Source: Pseudomonadota bacterium
Lineage (GTDB): Bacteria > Pseudomonadota > Alphaproteobacteria > Acetobacterales > Acetobacteraceae
DNA: 10,732 nt
Direction of reading: 5' to 3'
NCBI GenBank assembly: GCA_021815835.1
Contig: JAKAZN010000025.1
Location: 1 to 10,732 of the forward strand
Position numbers and translations under genes: made by a program. The notes beneath the pieces are model-generated. The model was not told the DNA's origin. It was given only the letters and a program-made list of their open reading frames with translations, and did not search any database. Shown here piece after piece: positions 1-6,889 of this stretch (the first letter of the stretch is position 1; each line of letters begins with the position of its first letter).

Positions 1-549
1 CTCCGCCAGCACCACGTTGATCGCCGCGCCGGCGGCGTTATGCGTCAGTTTCGCGATCGTTCCGGCGCCGACGTCGCCGATGTAGCGTGCCCGGTCGCCC
101 ATCGCCTCCAGCAGCGCCTTGTGCCGCTCGAACACGGCGCGATCGCCGCCGACCCAGATCGCGAGCCGCCCGCTCGCCGCGCCCTTGGGTCCGCCGCTCA
201 CCGGCGCGTCCAGGAACGCGACGCCGGCCGCGGCGAATTGCGCCGCCAGCGCGCGCACGACCGTGAGCGAATTGGTCGAGAGATCGAACCACGCCGATCC
301 CGGCTTGATCCCCTCGGCCAATCCCGCCCCCACCGCTGCCACGTCCGGCGGCGCGGGCAGCGAGGTGAACACCACCTCGCACGCCTCCGCCACCGCGCGC
401 GGCGTGTCGGCCCAGACCGCGCCCGCCGCCAGATGCCGCCCGGCGGCCTGGCGATGCAGATCGTGCACCACCAGCGAAACCCCGGCCTTCTGCAGATTTC
501 CCGCCATGGACCCGCCCATGGTGCCCAGCCCGATGAACCCGACTTGCAT
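1..549 (-). CDS. NAD(P)-dependent beta-hydroxyacid dehydrogenase, 3-hydroxyisobutyrate dehydrogenase-like (C-terminus outside window)
   Basis: The reading frame is open from an ATG at 549 to the left edge, giving 183 residues of a protein usually near 290-300, so the C-terminal helical domain is missing. The N-terminus carries the family signature [13 protein letters not shown] (residues 7-19), a Rossmann nucleotide-binding loop. The substrate-binding motif DAPVSGG is at 114-120. The catalytic region [11 protein letters not shown] is at 161-171, with the invariant lysine at 167 and asparagine at 171. The second beta strand ends in an aspartate (VVHD, residue 30) rather than the NR pair of NADPH-preferring members, which hints at NAD preference (inference). 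Enzymes of this family oxidise 3-hydroxyisobutyrate, or reduce tartronate semialdehyde or related acids, in the cytoplasm; the substrate cannot be told from this fragment. A G-run lies about 10 bases before the ATG. The gene is divergent from the lipoprotein gene at 646, with 96 bases between the starts. Confidence 0.93.
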   Translation of the reverse strand, partial: MQVGFIGLGTMGGSMAGNLQKAGVSLVVHDLHRQAAGRHLAAGAVWADTPRAVAEACEVVFTSLPAPPDVAAVGAGLAEGIKPGSAWFDLSTNSLTVVRALAAQFAAAGVAFLDAPVSGGPKGAASGRLAIWVGGDRAVFERHKALLEAMGDRARYIGDVGAGTIAKLTHNAAGAAINVVLAE

Positions 550-587
550 GATCGCTTGCCCCCATTTCCGATCCGCCCGCCGCACTC

Positions 588-611
588 TGAGCCGCCCGCC
601 CGGGCGGCTCA
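588..611. repeat. Near-perfect 24-bp palindrome in the divergent intergenic region
   Basis: Left arm TGAGCCGCCCG (588-598) and right arm CGGGCGGCTCA (601-611) are exact reverse complements separated by CC. The palindrome lies between the dehydrogenase start at 549 and the lipoprotein start at 646, so it could be an operator for a dimeric regulator acting on one or both genes. With a two-base spacer it is a poorer hairpin than a DNA dyad, and no T-run follows on either strand. The structure is seen directly; the regulatory role is inferred. No convincing -35/-10 pair was found in the rest of this 96-base gap. Confidence 0.6.
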
Positions 612-645
612 AGCCGCCGATTTGCCCGACCCCGTGAAGCCGTCT

Positions 646-2142
646 ATGCAACCCCGCCGCTCCCCCATCGCCGCCCCGCACGAGGACCTCGCCGCCTTGG
701 CAAACCGATCAGCCGAGACCCCGACTTGCTCCGCGCGCCCGGCCCGGCGGATCGGCGCGCTGCTGCTCGCGCTGCTGACCGCCGGCTGCGGCAGCCTCAA
801 TCCGTTCGGTGGCGCCCCATCCGGTTCCGGCGGCACGATCGCCGGCTTTCAGGGCGCGGTGGTCGCGCCCGAGCCTCGCGCCGCGCTGATCGGCCGCGAG
901 ATCCTGGCCCATGGCGGGGATGCGGCGGACGCCGCGACCGCGATGGGCTTCGCGCTGGCGGTCACGTTGCCCTCGCGCGTGGGCCTCGGCGGATCCGGCG
1001 CCTGCCTGTCGTTCATTCCCGGCCGCCACGCGCCCGAGGGCGGCGTGCCCCAGGCCATCCTGTTCACCCCCGAGGCCGCCCCGCCCGAGCCCACCCGACC
1101 GGCGGGCCGCCCGGCCGCGCTGCCCATGCTGGCCCGCGGTCTCTATCTGCTGCACGCGCGGTCCGGACGACTCCCCTTTCCCGCGCTGATCGCCCCGGCC
1201 GAGGAACTGGCGCGGTTCGGCACCCCGGCCTCCCGACCGCTGGTTCGCGACATCGATATCGTTGCCGGCCCGCTGCTGGCCGATCCCTCGGCCCGCGCCG
1301 TGTTCGGCCCCGCCGGCACACCGCTCGCGATCGGCGCCATGCTGCGCCAGCCGGCGCTCGCGGCCACCCTCGGGCGGCTGCGCGTTGCCGGCGTCGGCGA
1401 TCTGTATCAAGGGGAACTGGCGCGCCAGCTCGCCGCCGAATCGCCGCTGGCCGGCGGACCGATCGGAGCCACCGCGTTGCGCACCGCGTTGCCGCGCGTC
1501 GTCGCCCCGATCGTGCTGACCGACGGCAATGATCGGGTCGCCTTCCTGCCACCGCCGGCGGATGGCGGTCTGGCGGCGGCGGGCGCGTTCCAGGTCCTGC
1601 ACCACGACCCGAAGGCGCTCGACGCGGCCGCCGCGCGCGCGCTGAGCATCGCCGCCGCGTGGCGTCGGGGCGGGAGCACCGCGGCGGCGCTGTTGGCCGG
1701 CACCGTCGCGCCGGGCGGACTGCCGGCGCTGCCGGCCTCCACCACCTTCCTGGCACTCGATCGCGCCGGCGGGGCGGTGGCCTGCGCGACCACCATGGGC
1801 AATCTGTTCGGCACCGGACGGATCGTGCCGGGGCTGGGCTTCCTGCTCGCCGCTTCGCCGGCCACGACCCCGCCGCCGCTGCTCGCCGCGGCGTTGGCCT
1901 GGAACCCGAACCTGCACGCGTTTCGCGCCGAGGCGGCCGGGTCGGGCGAACAGGGCGCCGCGCTCGCCGCCGCGACCGCGATGAGCAACGCGCTGCGCAC
2001 CGGTCAGGCGATGCCGGCGGCGGTGCCCGCGCCCGGACGGGCCCAGGCGATCGCCTGCGCGCGCTACCTGCCGGGCGAGTCCGGCGCCTGCGGCTGGGCG
2101 GAAGACCCGCGCGGATCGGGCCTCGCCAGCGGCGGGAACTGA
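646..2142 (+). CDS. Gamma-glutamyltransferase-family lipoprotein, divergent active site
   Basis: This is a 498-residue protein from ATG 646. Residues 35-48 form a lipoprotein signal: RR, a hydrophobic leucine/alanine core and the lipobox LTAGC with the acylated cysteine at 48. The mature protein should therefore be anchored in a membrane and face the periplasm. The N-terminal half matches gamma-glutamyltransferases: an HGGDAADAATAMGFAL block (89-104), LGGSGACLSF (114-123) and a SGRLPFPALIAPAEELARFG block (173-192). The C-terminal half holds STTFLALDRAG (365-375), where the nucleophilic threonine at the autoprocessing site is expected (T366), then FGTG (388-391) and GSGEQG (432-437). Normal family members release or transfer gamma-glutamyl groups from glutathione. 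Here the substrate-binding Arg of the usual RETAP motif is Pro (142) and the His/Ser after TT are Phe/Ala, so activity is uncertain. The start is also uncertain: ATG 646 has no clear ribosome site, while TTG 697 follows GAGGA at a 10-base spacing and keeps the signal peptide. Confidence 0.85.
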   Translation: MQPRRSPIAAPHEDLAALANRSAETPTCSARPARRIGALLLALLTAGCGSLNPFGGAPSGSGGTIAGFQGAVVAPEPRAALIGREILAHGGDAADAATAMGFALAVTLPSRVGLGGSGACLSFIPGRHAPEGGVPQAILFTPEAAPPEPTRPAGRPAALPMLARGLYLLHARSGRLPFPALIAPAEELARFGTPASRPLVRDIDIVAGPLLADPSARAVFGPAGTPLAIGAMLRQPALAATLGRLRVAGVGDLYQGELARQLAAESPLAGGPIGATALRTALPRVVAPIVLTDGNDRVAFLPPPADGGLAAAGAFQVLHHDPKALDAAAARALSIAAAWRRGGSTAAALLAGTVAPGGLPALPASTTFLALDRAGGAVACATTMGNLFGTGRIVPGLGFLLAASPATTPPPLLAAALAWNPNLHAFRAEAAGSGEQGAALAAATAMSNALRTGQAMPAAVPAPGRAQAIACARYLPGESGACGWAEDPRGSGLASGGN

Positions 2143-2156
2143 CGCCAAACGGGGGT

Positions 2157-2190
2157 CCAGGGGGCAGCGCCCCCTGGCGCGCCCCCTGGC
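2157..2190. terminator. GC-rich hairpin with duplicated right arm between convergent genes
   Basis: CCAGGGGGC (2157-2165) pairs perfectly with GCCCCCTGG (2169-2177) around a three-base AGC loop. The right arm is then repeated: the 12-base unit GCGCCCCCTGGC occurs at 2167-2178 and again at 2179-2190. The hairpin is 14 bases past the stop of the lipoprotein gene and 44-65 bases past the stop of recJ on the other strand, so it could stop transcription from both sides. No T-run follows, so it is not a classical intrinsic terminator. From memory, similar CCAGGGGGC hairpins are frequent after genes in Acetobacteraceae. Confidence 0.6.
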
Positions 2191-2221
2191 CTTCCCTTCA
2201 GCGTGCGCCCCCCGGCTGGCA

Positions 2222-4009
2222 TCACACCGCCGCCGCGTCGACGATCGCGAAGCCGACGCTGGTCGTTCCGTTCCACTCCTCCAGCCGCAACTGCCCGGCC
2301 AGATGCAGCGGCACGCCGTCGCGCCCCATCAGCCGTTCCGCCAGCGCACCGTCGCGGGCGCGAAACAGCATCGCCTTGAGGCGCGGTCCGCCGCCCTCGC
2401 CCTCGATGAAGCTGCGGATCACCGTGCCTTCTCGTCCGACGCGATCGGCGCGCACCACGCGGGCGTGGCGCAGGACGAAGATCGGCTCCTCGTTGCCGGC
2501 GCCGAACGGGGCGAGGCGCCCCACTTGCGCGGCCAGCTCCGCCGTCGCGCCGCTGACCGCGAGCGCGCCCTCCACCACAAGGTCCGCCGCCGCGGGGAGC
2601 GAAGCCGCCGCGGCCAGGCGCTCGTCCAGGAACGCGGCGAAGGCCGCGAGGCCCGATGCCGGCAGCGAGAACCCCGCCGCCATCGCGTGCCCGCCGCCGG
2701 TCGCCAGCAATCCCGCCTGACGCGCCGCGATCACGGCGGCGCCGAGATCGATCCCCGGCACCGACCGGCCCGATCCCTTCGCCACACCATCCGCGATTCC
2801 CGCCACGCAGCTCGGGCGATTGAATTTCTCCTTGATCCGGCCGGCGACGATGCCGACCACCCCGGGATGCCAGCCGGCGCCGCCGACCACCAGCGCGGCG
2901 CGGCCCGCCTCGGCCTGGGCGCCGGCCTCGCGGAACGCGGCGTCCAGGATCGTGGCTTCGACTTCCTGGCGCTGGCGGTTCACCGCGTCCAGGCGTTCGG
3001 CCAGGGCAGCGGCTTCGGTCGGATCGGCGCAGAGCAGCAGGCGCAAGCCGAGATCGGCCTCGGCGATCCGCCCGGCGGCGTTGATGCGCGGGCCGAGCGC
3101 GAAGCCGCAGGTCATCGCCGTCGGCACGCCGTTCTTCTGCGCGACCGCCAGCAGCGCCGCGATGCCGGGCCGCGCGCGCCGCGCCATCACCTTCAGCCCC
3201 TGCGCGACCAGCGCGCGGTTGACGCCGGTGAGCGGCATCACGTCGCAGACCGTGGCCAGGGCCACGAGATCGAGCAGCGCCATCAGATCCGGCTCGGCGC
3301 GGGCGGCGAAAAACCCGCGCCGGCGCAGGCAGCGCACCGTGGCGACCGCGGTCAGGAAGGCGACGGCGGCGGCGCACATCAGGCCGCAGCCGGAGGCATC
3401 GTCCAGCCGGTTCGGATTGACGGTGGCGCGGATCGGCGGCGGCGGCCCCTCGGCCATGTGATGATCGAGCACGATCGCCTCGGCCTGGCCCTCCAGCGCC
3501 GCCAGCGCGTCCGCGGCGGCGGTGCCGCAATCCACGCAGACGATCAGCCGCGCGCCGTGGGCGACCAGGCCGCGCAGGGCGGGCGCGTTCGGGCCGTACC
3601 CCTCGGTCATCCGGTCGGGCACATGCGTCACCACGGGGCAGCCGAGCGCGCGCAGCAAGGTGGTCATCAGCGCGGCACTCGCCGCGCCATCGACATCGTA
3701 ATCGCCGAATACCCCGACCGTTTCGCCGCGCTGGGCGGCATCGGCAAGTCGTTCCGCCGCGGCGTCCATATCGGTCAGGCGCGAGGGATCGGGCAGCAGC
3801 GCGCGCAAGGTGGGATCGAGGAAATCGGCCGCTTGCTCCACCCCGATCCCGCGCGCGGCCAGCAGCCGGCCGACGATCTCCGGCACCCCGGCGCGCTGGG
3901 CGATGCCGAGGCCCACGCGCGGTTCCGCCTCCCGCCAGATCCAGCGCCGCCCGGTCAGGCTGCGCGCGATGTCGGGTGACTCCGCGGGCGGGCTTCCAGG
4001 CGCGTTCAG
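2222..4009 (-). CDS. recJ: Single-stranded-DNA-specific 5'-3' exonuclease RecJ
   Basis: RecJ degrades single-stranded DNA 5' to 3' in recombination and mismatch or base-excision repair, using two Mn/Mg ions. With a CTG start at 4009 the protein has 595 residues, a normal length. The DHH core is complete: GDYDVDG (102-108), VDCGT (159-163), DHH (182-184), TVCDV (253-257) and GPRINAAGR (306-314). The DHHA1 part has GWHPGVVGIVAGR (379-391) and GGGHAMAAGF (438-447). An OB-type C-terminal domain follows from about 475. No ATG, GTG or TTG exists in frame between the upstream stop-free region inside glpX and the conserved SLTGRRW at residues 17-23. The only plausible start there is CTG, overlapping the glpX stop as CTGA. 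The next in-frame GTG, at residue 32, would remove SLTGRRW. The gene is therefore probably translationally coupled to glpX. Confidence 0.95.
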   Translation of the reverse strand: MNAPGSPPAESPDIARSLTGRRWIWREAEPRVGLGIAQRAGVPEIVGRLLAARGIGVEQAADFLDPTLRALLPDPSRLTDMDAAAERLADAAQRGETVGVFGDYDVDGAASAALMTTLLRALGCPVVTHVPDRMTEGYGPNAPALRGLVAHGARLIVCVDCGTAAADALAALEGQAEAIVLDHHMAEGPPPPIRATVNPNRLDDASGCGLMCAAAVAFLTAVATVRCLRRRGFFAARAEPDLMALLDLVALATVCDVMPLTGVNRALVAQGLKVMARRARPGIAALLAVAQKNGVPTAMTCGFALGPRINAAGRIAEADLGLRLLLCADPTEAAALAERLDAVNRQRQEVEATILDAAFREAGAQAEAGRAALVVGGAGWHPGVVGIVAGRIKEKFNRPSCVAGIADGVAKGSGRSVPGIDLGAAVIAARQAGLLATGGGHAMAAGFSLPASGLAAFAAFLDERLAAAASLPAAADLVVEGALAVSGATAELAAQVGRLAPFGAGNEEPIFVLRHARVVRADRVGREGTVIRSFIEGEGGGPRLKAMLFRARDGALAERLMGRDGVPLHLAGQLRLEEWNGTTSVGFAIVDAAAV

Positions 4010-5001
4010 CGACCGATCCAGGTCTTGGTGGTGAAGTTGTGGTGGCCCTCGATGAAGCGGACGGTGCCGGAGCGCGAGCGCATCACCACCGAATGGGTGA
4101 GCGCGCCGCCACCGAAACGACGCACGCCGCGCAGCATCGCCCCCGAGGTGACGCCGGTCGCGGCGAACATCACGTCGCCTTTCGCCATCTCGGTCAGGGT
4201 GAAGACGTGGTTGGGGTCGGTGACCCCCATCTCGCGGGCGCGCGCGACCTGCGTGTCGTCCTCGAACATCAGCCGCCCTTGCATCTGCCCGCCGATGCAG
4301 CGCAGCGCGGCGGCGGCCAGCACGCCCTCCGGCGCGCCGCCGGAGCCGAGATAGATATCGACCTCCGATTCCGGCATCGCGGTCGCGATCACGCCGGCCA
4401 CGTCGCCGTCGCTGATCAGCATGATACGCGCGCCGGCCTCGCGCGCCTGGGCGATGATCTCCTTGTGGCGATCGCGATCGAGGATGCAGGCGACCAGGTC
4501 GGAGACCTCGCATTTCTTGGCCCGCGCGAGATTGCGGAGATTCTCGCCCACCGAAACATCCAGCCCGACCACGCCGTCCGGCAGGCCGCCGCCGACCGCG
4601 ATCTTGTCCATGTAGATATCGGGCGCGTGCAGGAAGCCGCCGCGCTGCGCGAGGGCCACCGTGGCGATCGCGTTGGGGCCGCCCTTGGCGGTGAGCGTGG
4701 TGCCTTCCAGCGGATCGACGGCGATATCCATCGCCGGGCCGCCGGCTCCGACTTTTTCGCCGATGAACAGCATCGGGGCCTCGTCCATCTCGCCCTCGCC
4801 GATCACGACGGTGCCGGCGATGGCGACGGTGTCGAAGGCGACGCGCATGGCTTCGACGGCGGCGCCGTCCGCGTCGTTCTTCTTGCCGAGGCCGACCCAG
4901 CGGGAGGCGGCGATGGCGGCGGCCTCGGTCACCCGGACCAGTTCGAGGGCGAGGTTGCGGTCGGTGACCTGACCTGGTTCGGATGGGGCGTGGGCGTCCA
5001 T
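4006..5001 (-). CDS. glpX: Class II fructose-1,6-bisphosphatase GlpX
   Basis: This cytoplasmic enzyme removes the 1-phosphate of fructose 1,6-bisphosphate in gluconeogenesis or, in autotrophs, the Calvin cycle; some relatives also act on sedoheptulose 1,7-bisphosphate. The 331-residue protein is full length for the class. Visible motifs are GEGEMDEAPML (68-78), DPLEGTT (96-102, metal and phosphate binding), SDGDVAG (197-203), GSGGAPEG (219-226) and KGDVMFAATGVT (274-285). The ATG at 5001 is preceded by GGAG (5008-5011) at a six-base spacing, which supports this start. The gene lies 42 bases after the secreted six-cysteine protein and overlaps recJ by four bases. In many alphaproteobacteria homoserine dehydrogenase precedes glpX-recJ; here that place is taken by the small cupin/six-cysteine pair. 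Confidence 0.97.
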   Translation of the reverse strand: MDAHAPSEPGQVTDRNLALELVRVTEAAAIAASRWVGLGKKNDADGAAVEAMRVAFDTVAIAGTVVIGEGEMDEAPMLFIGEKVGAGGPAMDIAVDPLEGTTLTAKGGPNAIATVALAQRGGFLHAPDIYMDKIAVGGGLPDGVVGLDVSVGENLRNLARAKKCEVSDLVACILDRDRHKEIIAQAREAGARIMLISDGDVAGVIATAMPESEVDIYLGSGGAPEGVLAAAALRCIGGQMQGRLMFEDDTQVARAREMGVTDPNHVFTLTEMAKGDVMFAATGVTSGAMLRGVRRFGGGALTHSVVMRSRSGTVRFIEGHHNFTTKTWIGR

Positions 5002-5043
5002 GGCGGGCTCCGGGGCTGGCGGGTGGGACTCGCAGCCCTCAGT

Positions 5044-5538
5044 CTACCACGAACCCGCAGTGCCGGGGATCGGGCGCCAGGCGCCGCGGACGAAGCCGCG
5101 CGGCGTGACCTGCTGGACCTGCTGGGCGATGACGGGCCGGCCGGCGCGGCAGGCCCAGGCATAGATGCCGGTATGGCCGGCGGCATAGAGCGGCACGAAG
5201 GTCGCGTCGGGATTGTCCCGGCACCAGGCGGCGGCGCCGCGGTTGGTCCGGCGCGTATCGGCCTGGCCGCAATTGAGATTGGCGCCGCGCAGGCAGGCGA
5301 GCACGCGCCCGCGGGCGCAGCGCAGCACGCCGTTTGCGCGGATCTCGGCCGGCGTCATGCGGGCATGGAAGGCGCGGGCAACCGCGGGGGCGAGCGCGCG
5401 CGGGATGGGGCGGAGCGTGCCGTCGGTCGGCGCGCGGCAGAGATGCGCGGACGCGGCGGCGGCCGGCGCCGCGCAGGCCATGAGGCCGAGCATGGCGAGC
5501 GCCGCGACCCGCGCGATCATGGCCCGGCGCCGCGCCAT
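5044..5538 (-). CDS. Secreted six-cysteine protein, conserved alphaproteobacterial type, function unknown
   Basis: This 164-residue protein begins MARRRAMIARV and continues into an alanine/leucine-rich hydrophobic stretch ending in AAPAAAASA (about 23-31), a typical Sec signal peptide with cleavage near residue 31. The predicted mature part has exactly six cysteines (34, 74, 82, 90, 106, 130), which suggests three disulfides in the periplasm or outside the cell. The central section, with LRCARGRVLACLRGANLNC (72-90) and DTRR (94-97), and the end (RGFVRGAW, 147-154) resemble an uncharacterised alphaproteobacterial family known to me only as hypothetical proteins. I can name no reaction. The start at 5538 is supported by GAGG (5544-5547) five bases upstream, and this site overlaps the TGA stop of the cupin gene, so the two are probably co-translated. 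An upstream ATG at 5598 would run into the cupin gene and spoil the signal peptide. Confidence 0.8.
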   Translation of the reverse strand: MARRRAMIARVAALAMLGLMACAAPAAAASAHLCRAPTDGTLRPIPRALAPAVARAFHARMTPAEIRANGVLRCARGRVLACLRGANLNCGQADTRRTNRGAAAWCRDNPDATFVPLYAAGHTGIYAWACRAGRPVIAQQVQQVTPRGFVRGAWRPIPGTAGSW

Positions 5539-5545
5539 ATGGGCC

Positions 5546-5821
5546 TCAGCCGGCGGCGGTGCGGCGGCCGGCGATATATGCGACCCCTTTGGGCCCAACC
5601 TGTTCGGCGTGGCGACGCCCGGCCGGCATTTCGAAGGTTTCGCCGGGACCGTAGCTGCGCGCGGCGCCGTCGCAGTGGATGGTCATCGCGCCTTCCAGGA
5701 TCAGCAGACGGGCATCGAAGCCGTGCGCGTGCTCGGCCTCGATCTCGTTGGGCGGTCTTTGGCGCTCGACCGGCGCGTAGCCGTCGCGCGCGAGTTCGGC
5801 TTCGAAGGTGGCTCGGTCCAT
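5546..5821 (-). CDS. Small single-domain cupin protein
   Basis: This 91-residue protein is about one cupin barrel long. Cupin motif 1 is seen as EHAHGFDARLLILEG (30-44), with metal-ligand histidines at 31 and 33. Motif 2 is GETFEMPAGRRH (60-71), with the third histidine at 71. The glutamate that often follows the HxH pair is not present: alanine and arginine occupy 37-38, so metal binding may be by three histidines. Small cupins include metal-dependent enzymes, sugar isomerases and sensors, and no substrate can be assigned. GGGAG (5829-5833) precedes the ATG at a seven-base spacing. The gene ends seven bases before the six-cysteine secreted protein and is the first gene of the cupin / six-cysteine / glpX / recJ run. 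Confidence 0.87.
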   Translation of the reverse strand: MDRATFEAELARDGYAPVERQRPPNEIEAEHAHGFDARLLILEGAMTIHCDGAARSYGPGETFEMPAGRRHAEQVGPKGVAYIAGRRTAAG

Positions 5822-5843
5822 GGCGAGGCTCCCGGGGTGGCTG

Positions 5844-5859
5844 GGGGGAAGTCTCCCCC
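5844..5859. terminator. Short GC hairpin between the permease genes and the cupin gene
   Basis: GGGGGA (5844-5849) and TCCCCC (5854-5859) pair perfectly around the loop AGTC. On the minus strand the hairpin lies 155 bases after the last permease and 22 bases before the cupin ATG. It may end permease transcription or sit in the cupin leader. A second pairing is possible, in which 5856-5861 pairs with 5832-5837 and covers part of the cupin ribosome site. No T-run is present. The other 154 bases of this gap (5860-6013) show no gene and no clear promoter. Confidence 0.4.
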
Positions 5860-6013
5860 GGAACGGCTGGTGCGCGCAAGCCGCGCCGCGCGGATGGGCC
5901 GGGCCATCGAGCGAAGCGGGCGGTTCCCGTGATGGGGGGGCGAACGATGCACACCCGCGGTGGGGGAAGGCGGATGCGTATCGCGCGGCCGTTCACCCGA
6001 TACCCGGTGGCTA

Positions 6014-6889
6014 TTATCCCTTCGCCCCGCCCGCGGTCAGTCCCGTCGCCATGAAGCGGCGCAGCGCATAGAAGGTCGCGATCGGCGGCAACGAATACAG
6101 GATCGCAATCGCCATCATGTAGTTGTACGGCGCGTCGTCGTCGTCGAAGAACTGCTCCAGCGCGACCGCGATCGTGGTGTGGCGCTCCGACATCAACAAC
6201 ATGTACTGGTAGAAATAGTCGTTCCACGCGTACAGCATCGCATAGGTGCCGACCGCGGCGAGCGCCGGGGCCATCAGCGGCAGATAGATGCGCAGATAGA
6301 TCTGCGGGACCGAAGCGCCGTCGATCCGCGCGGCGTCGTCGAGCTCGGCCGGGATGAGCTTCGCATAGTATTGCAGCACCAGGATGGCATACGGGGTCGC
6401 GAAGGTCACGTCGGCCGCGATGACCGCCCAAAGATTGTCGGACAGGCCGTAGATCTTCATGATCCGGATGAACGGGATGATCAGGGTCGAGGCGGGGATC
6501 GCGTAGATCAGCAGCGCGGTTCCGGTGAGCGTTGCTTCCCTGACCACGCGCATGCGCCCGATCGCGAAGGCGGCCAGCGAGGCGACCGTCACGGTTGCCA
6601 CGGTCACCAGCACGCCGATGAAGAGGCTGTTGGCGAACTGATGCCAGAATTGGCGGACATCGTCGGCGCTTTCGCGCAACACCGCGGCGAAGATCGCCAA
6701 TGTGGGATGCTCCGGCCAGAGGCGGCCGGCGAACTCGTTATGACCGTAGCGATCGAGCGCAACGAGGAACATGTTGTAGATCGGCAGCAGCGACCAGACC
6801 GCGATGACCACGCCGAGCGCGACCGATCCGGCCTCGACGGCGAGCCGCCGCAGGCGCGCGGCCCGGATGGGGGCGAGCGCCGCGCTCAC
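6014..6889 (-). CDS. Carbohydrate-type (CUT1) ABC transporter permease, MalG-like
   Basis: This is an inner-membrane subunit of a binding-protein-dependent importer. The 291-residue protein has about six membrane segments, near 20-45, 84-110, 122-145, 152-174, 203-222 and 256-278. The ATPase-contacting EAA loop is clear: AELDDAARIDGA (181-192) followed by LRIYLPLMAP (199-208). The start is taken as GTG at 6889, whose GTGA overlaps the stop of the first permease; no ATG lies near. Such overlap is typical of the paired permeases of CUT1 systems, and this second permease is the MalG/UgpE-like partner. An acidic run FFDDDD (247-252) sits in the last periplasmic or loop section. The substrate, probably a sugar, polyol or glycerophosphodiester-like compound, cannot be told. 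No ATPase or binding-protein gene is adjacent. Confidence 0.93.
   Translation of the reverse strand: MSAALAPIRAARLRRLAVEAGSVALGVVIAVWSLLPIYNMFLVALDRYGHNEFAGRLWPEHPTLAIFAAVLRESADDVRQFWHQFANSLFIGVLVTVATVTVASLAAFAIGRMRVVREATLTGTALLIYAIPASTLIIPFIRIMKIYGLSDNLWAVIAADVTFATPYAILVLQYYAKLIPAELDDAARIDGASVPQIYLRIYLPLMAPALAAVGTYAMLYAWNDYFYQYMLLMSERHTTIAVALEQFFDDDDAPYNYMMAIAILYSLPPIATFYALRRFMATGLTAGGAKG

Noticed and set aside
40..645. The lipoprotein reading frame is open far upstream, to position 40.
   Set aside because: This stretch lies opposite a well-supported dehydrogenase gene, has no family homology, and precedes the signal peptide; the frame is open because of high GC content.
709..2148. Long open frame on the minus strand opposite the gamma-glutamyltransferase-like gene.
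   Set aside because: Its translation is arginine/glycine-rich low-complexity sequence with no recognisable domain, typical of an antisense shadow in GC-rich DNA.
2303..3979. 558-codon open frame on the plus strand opposite recJ.
   Set aside because: The composition (arginine, histidine, glutamine-rich) and the absence of motifs show it is a shadow of the complete RecJ sequence on the other strand.
3976..6054. 692-codon open frame on the plus strand across glpX and its upstream genes.
   Set aside because: It spans three well-supported genes on the other strand and has no protein family features.
6130..6150. Short GTC/GTCG-type repeat resembling a microsatellite.
   Set aside because: It simply encodes the FFDDDD stretch of the second permease.
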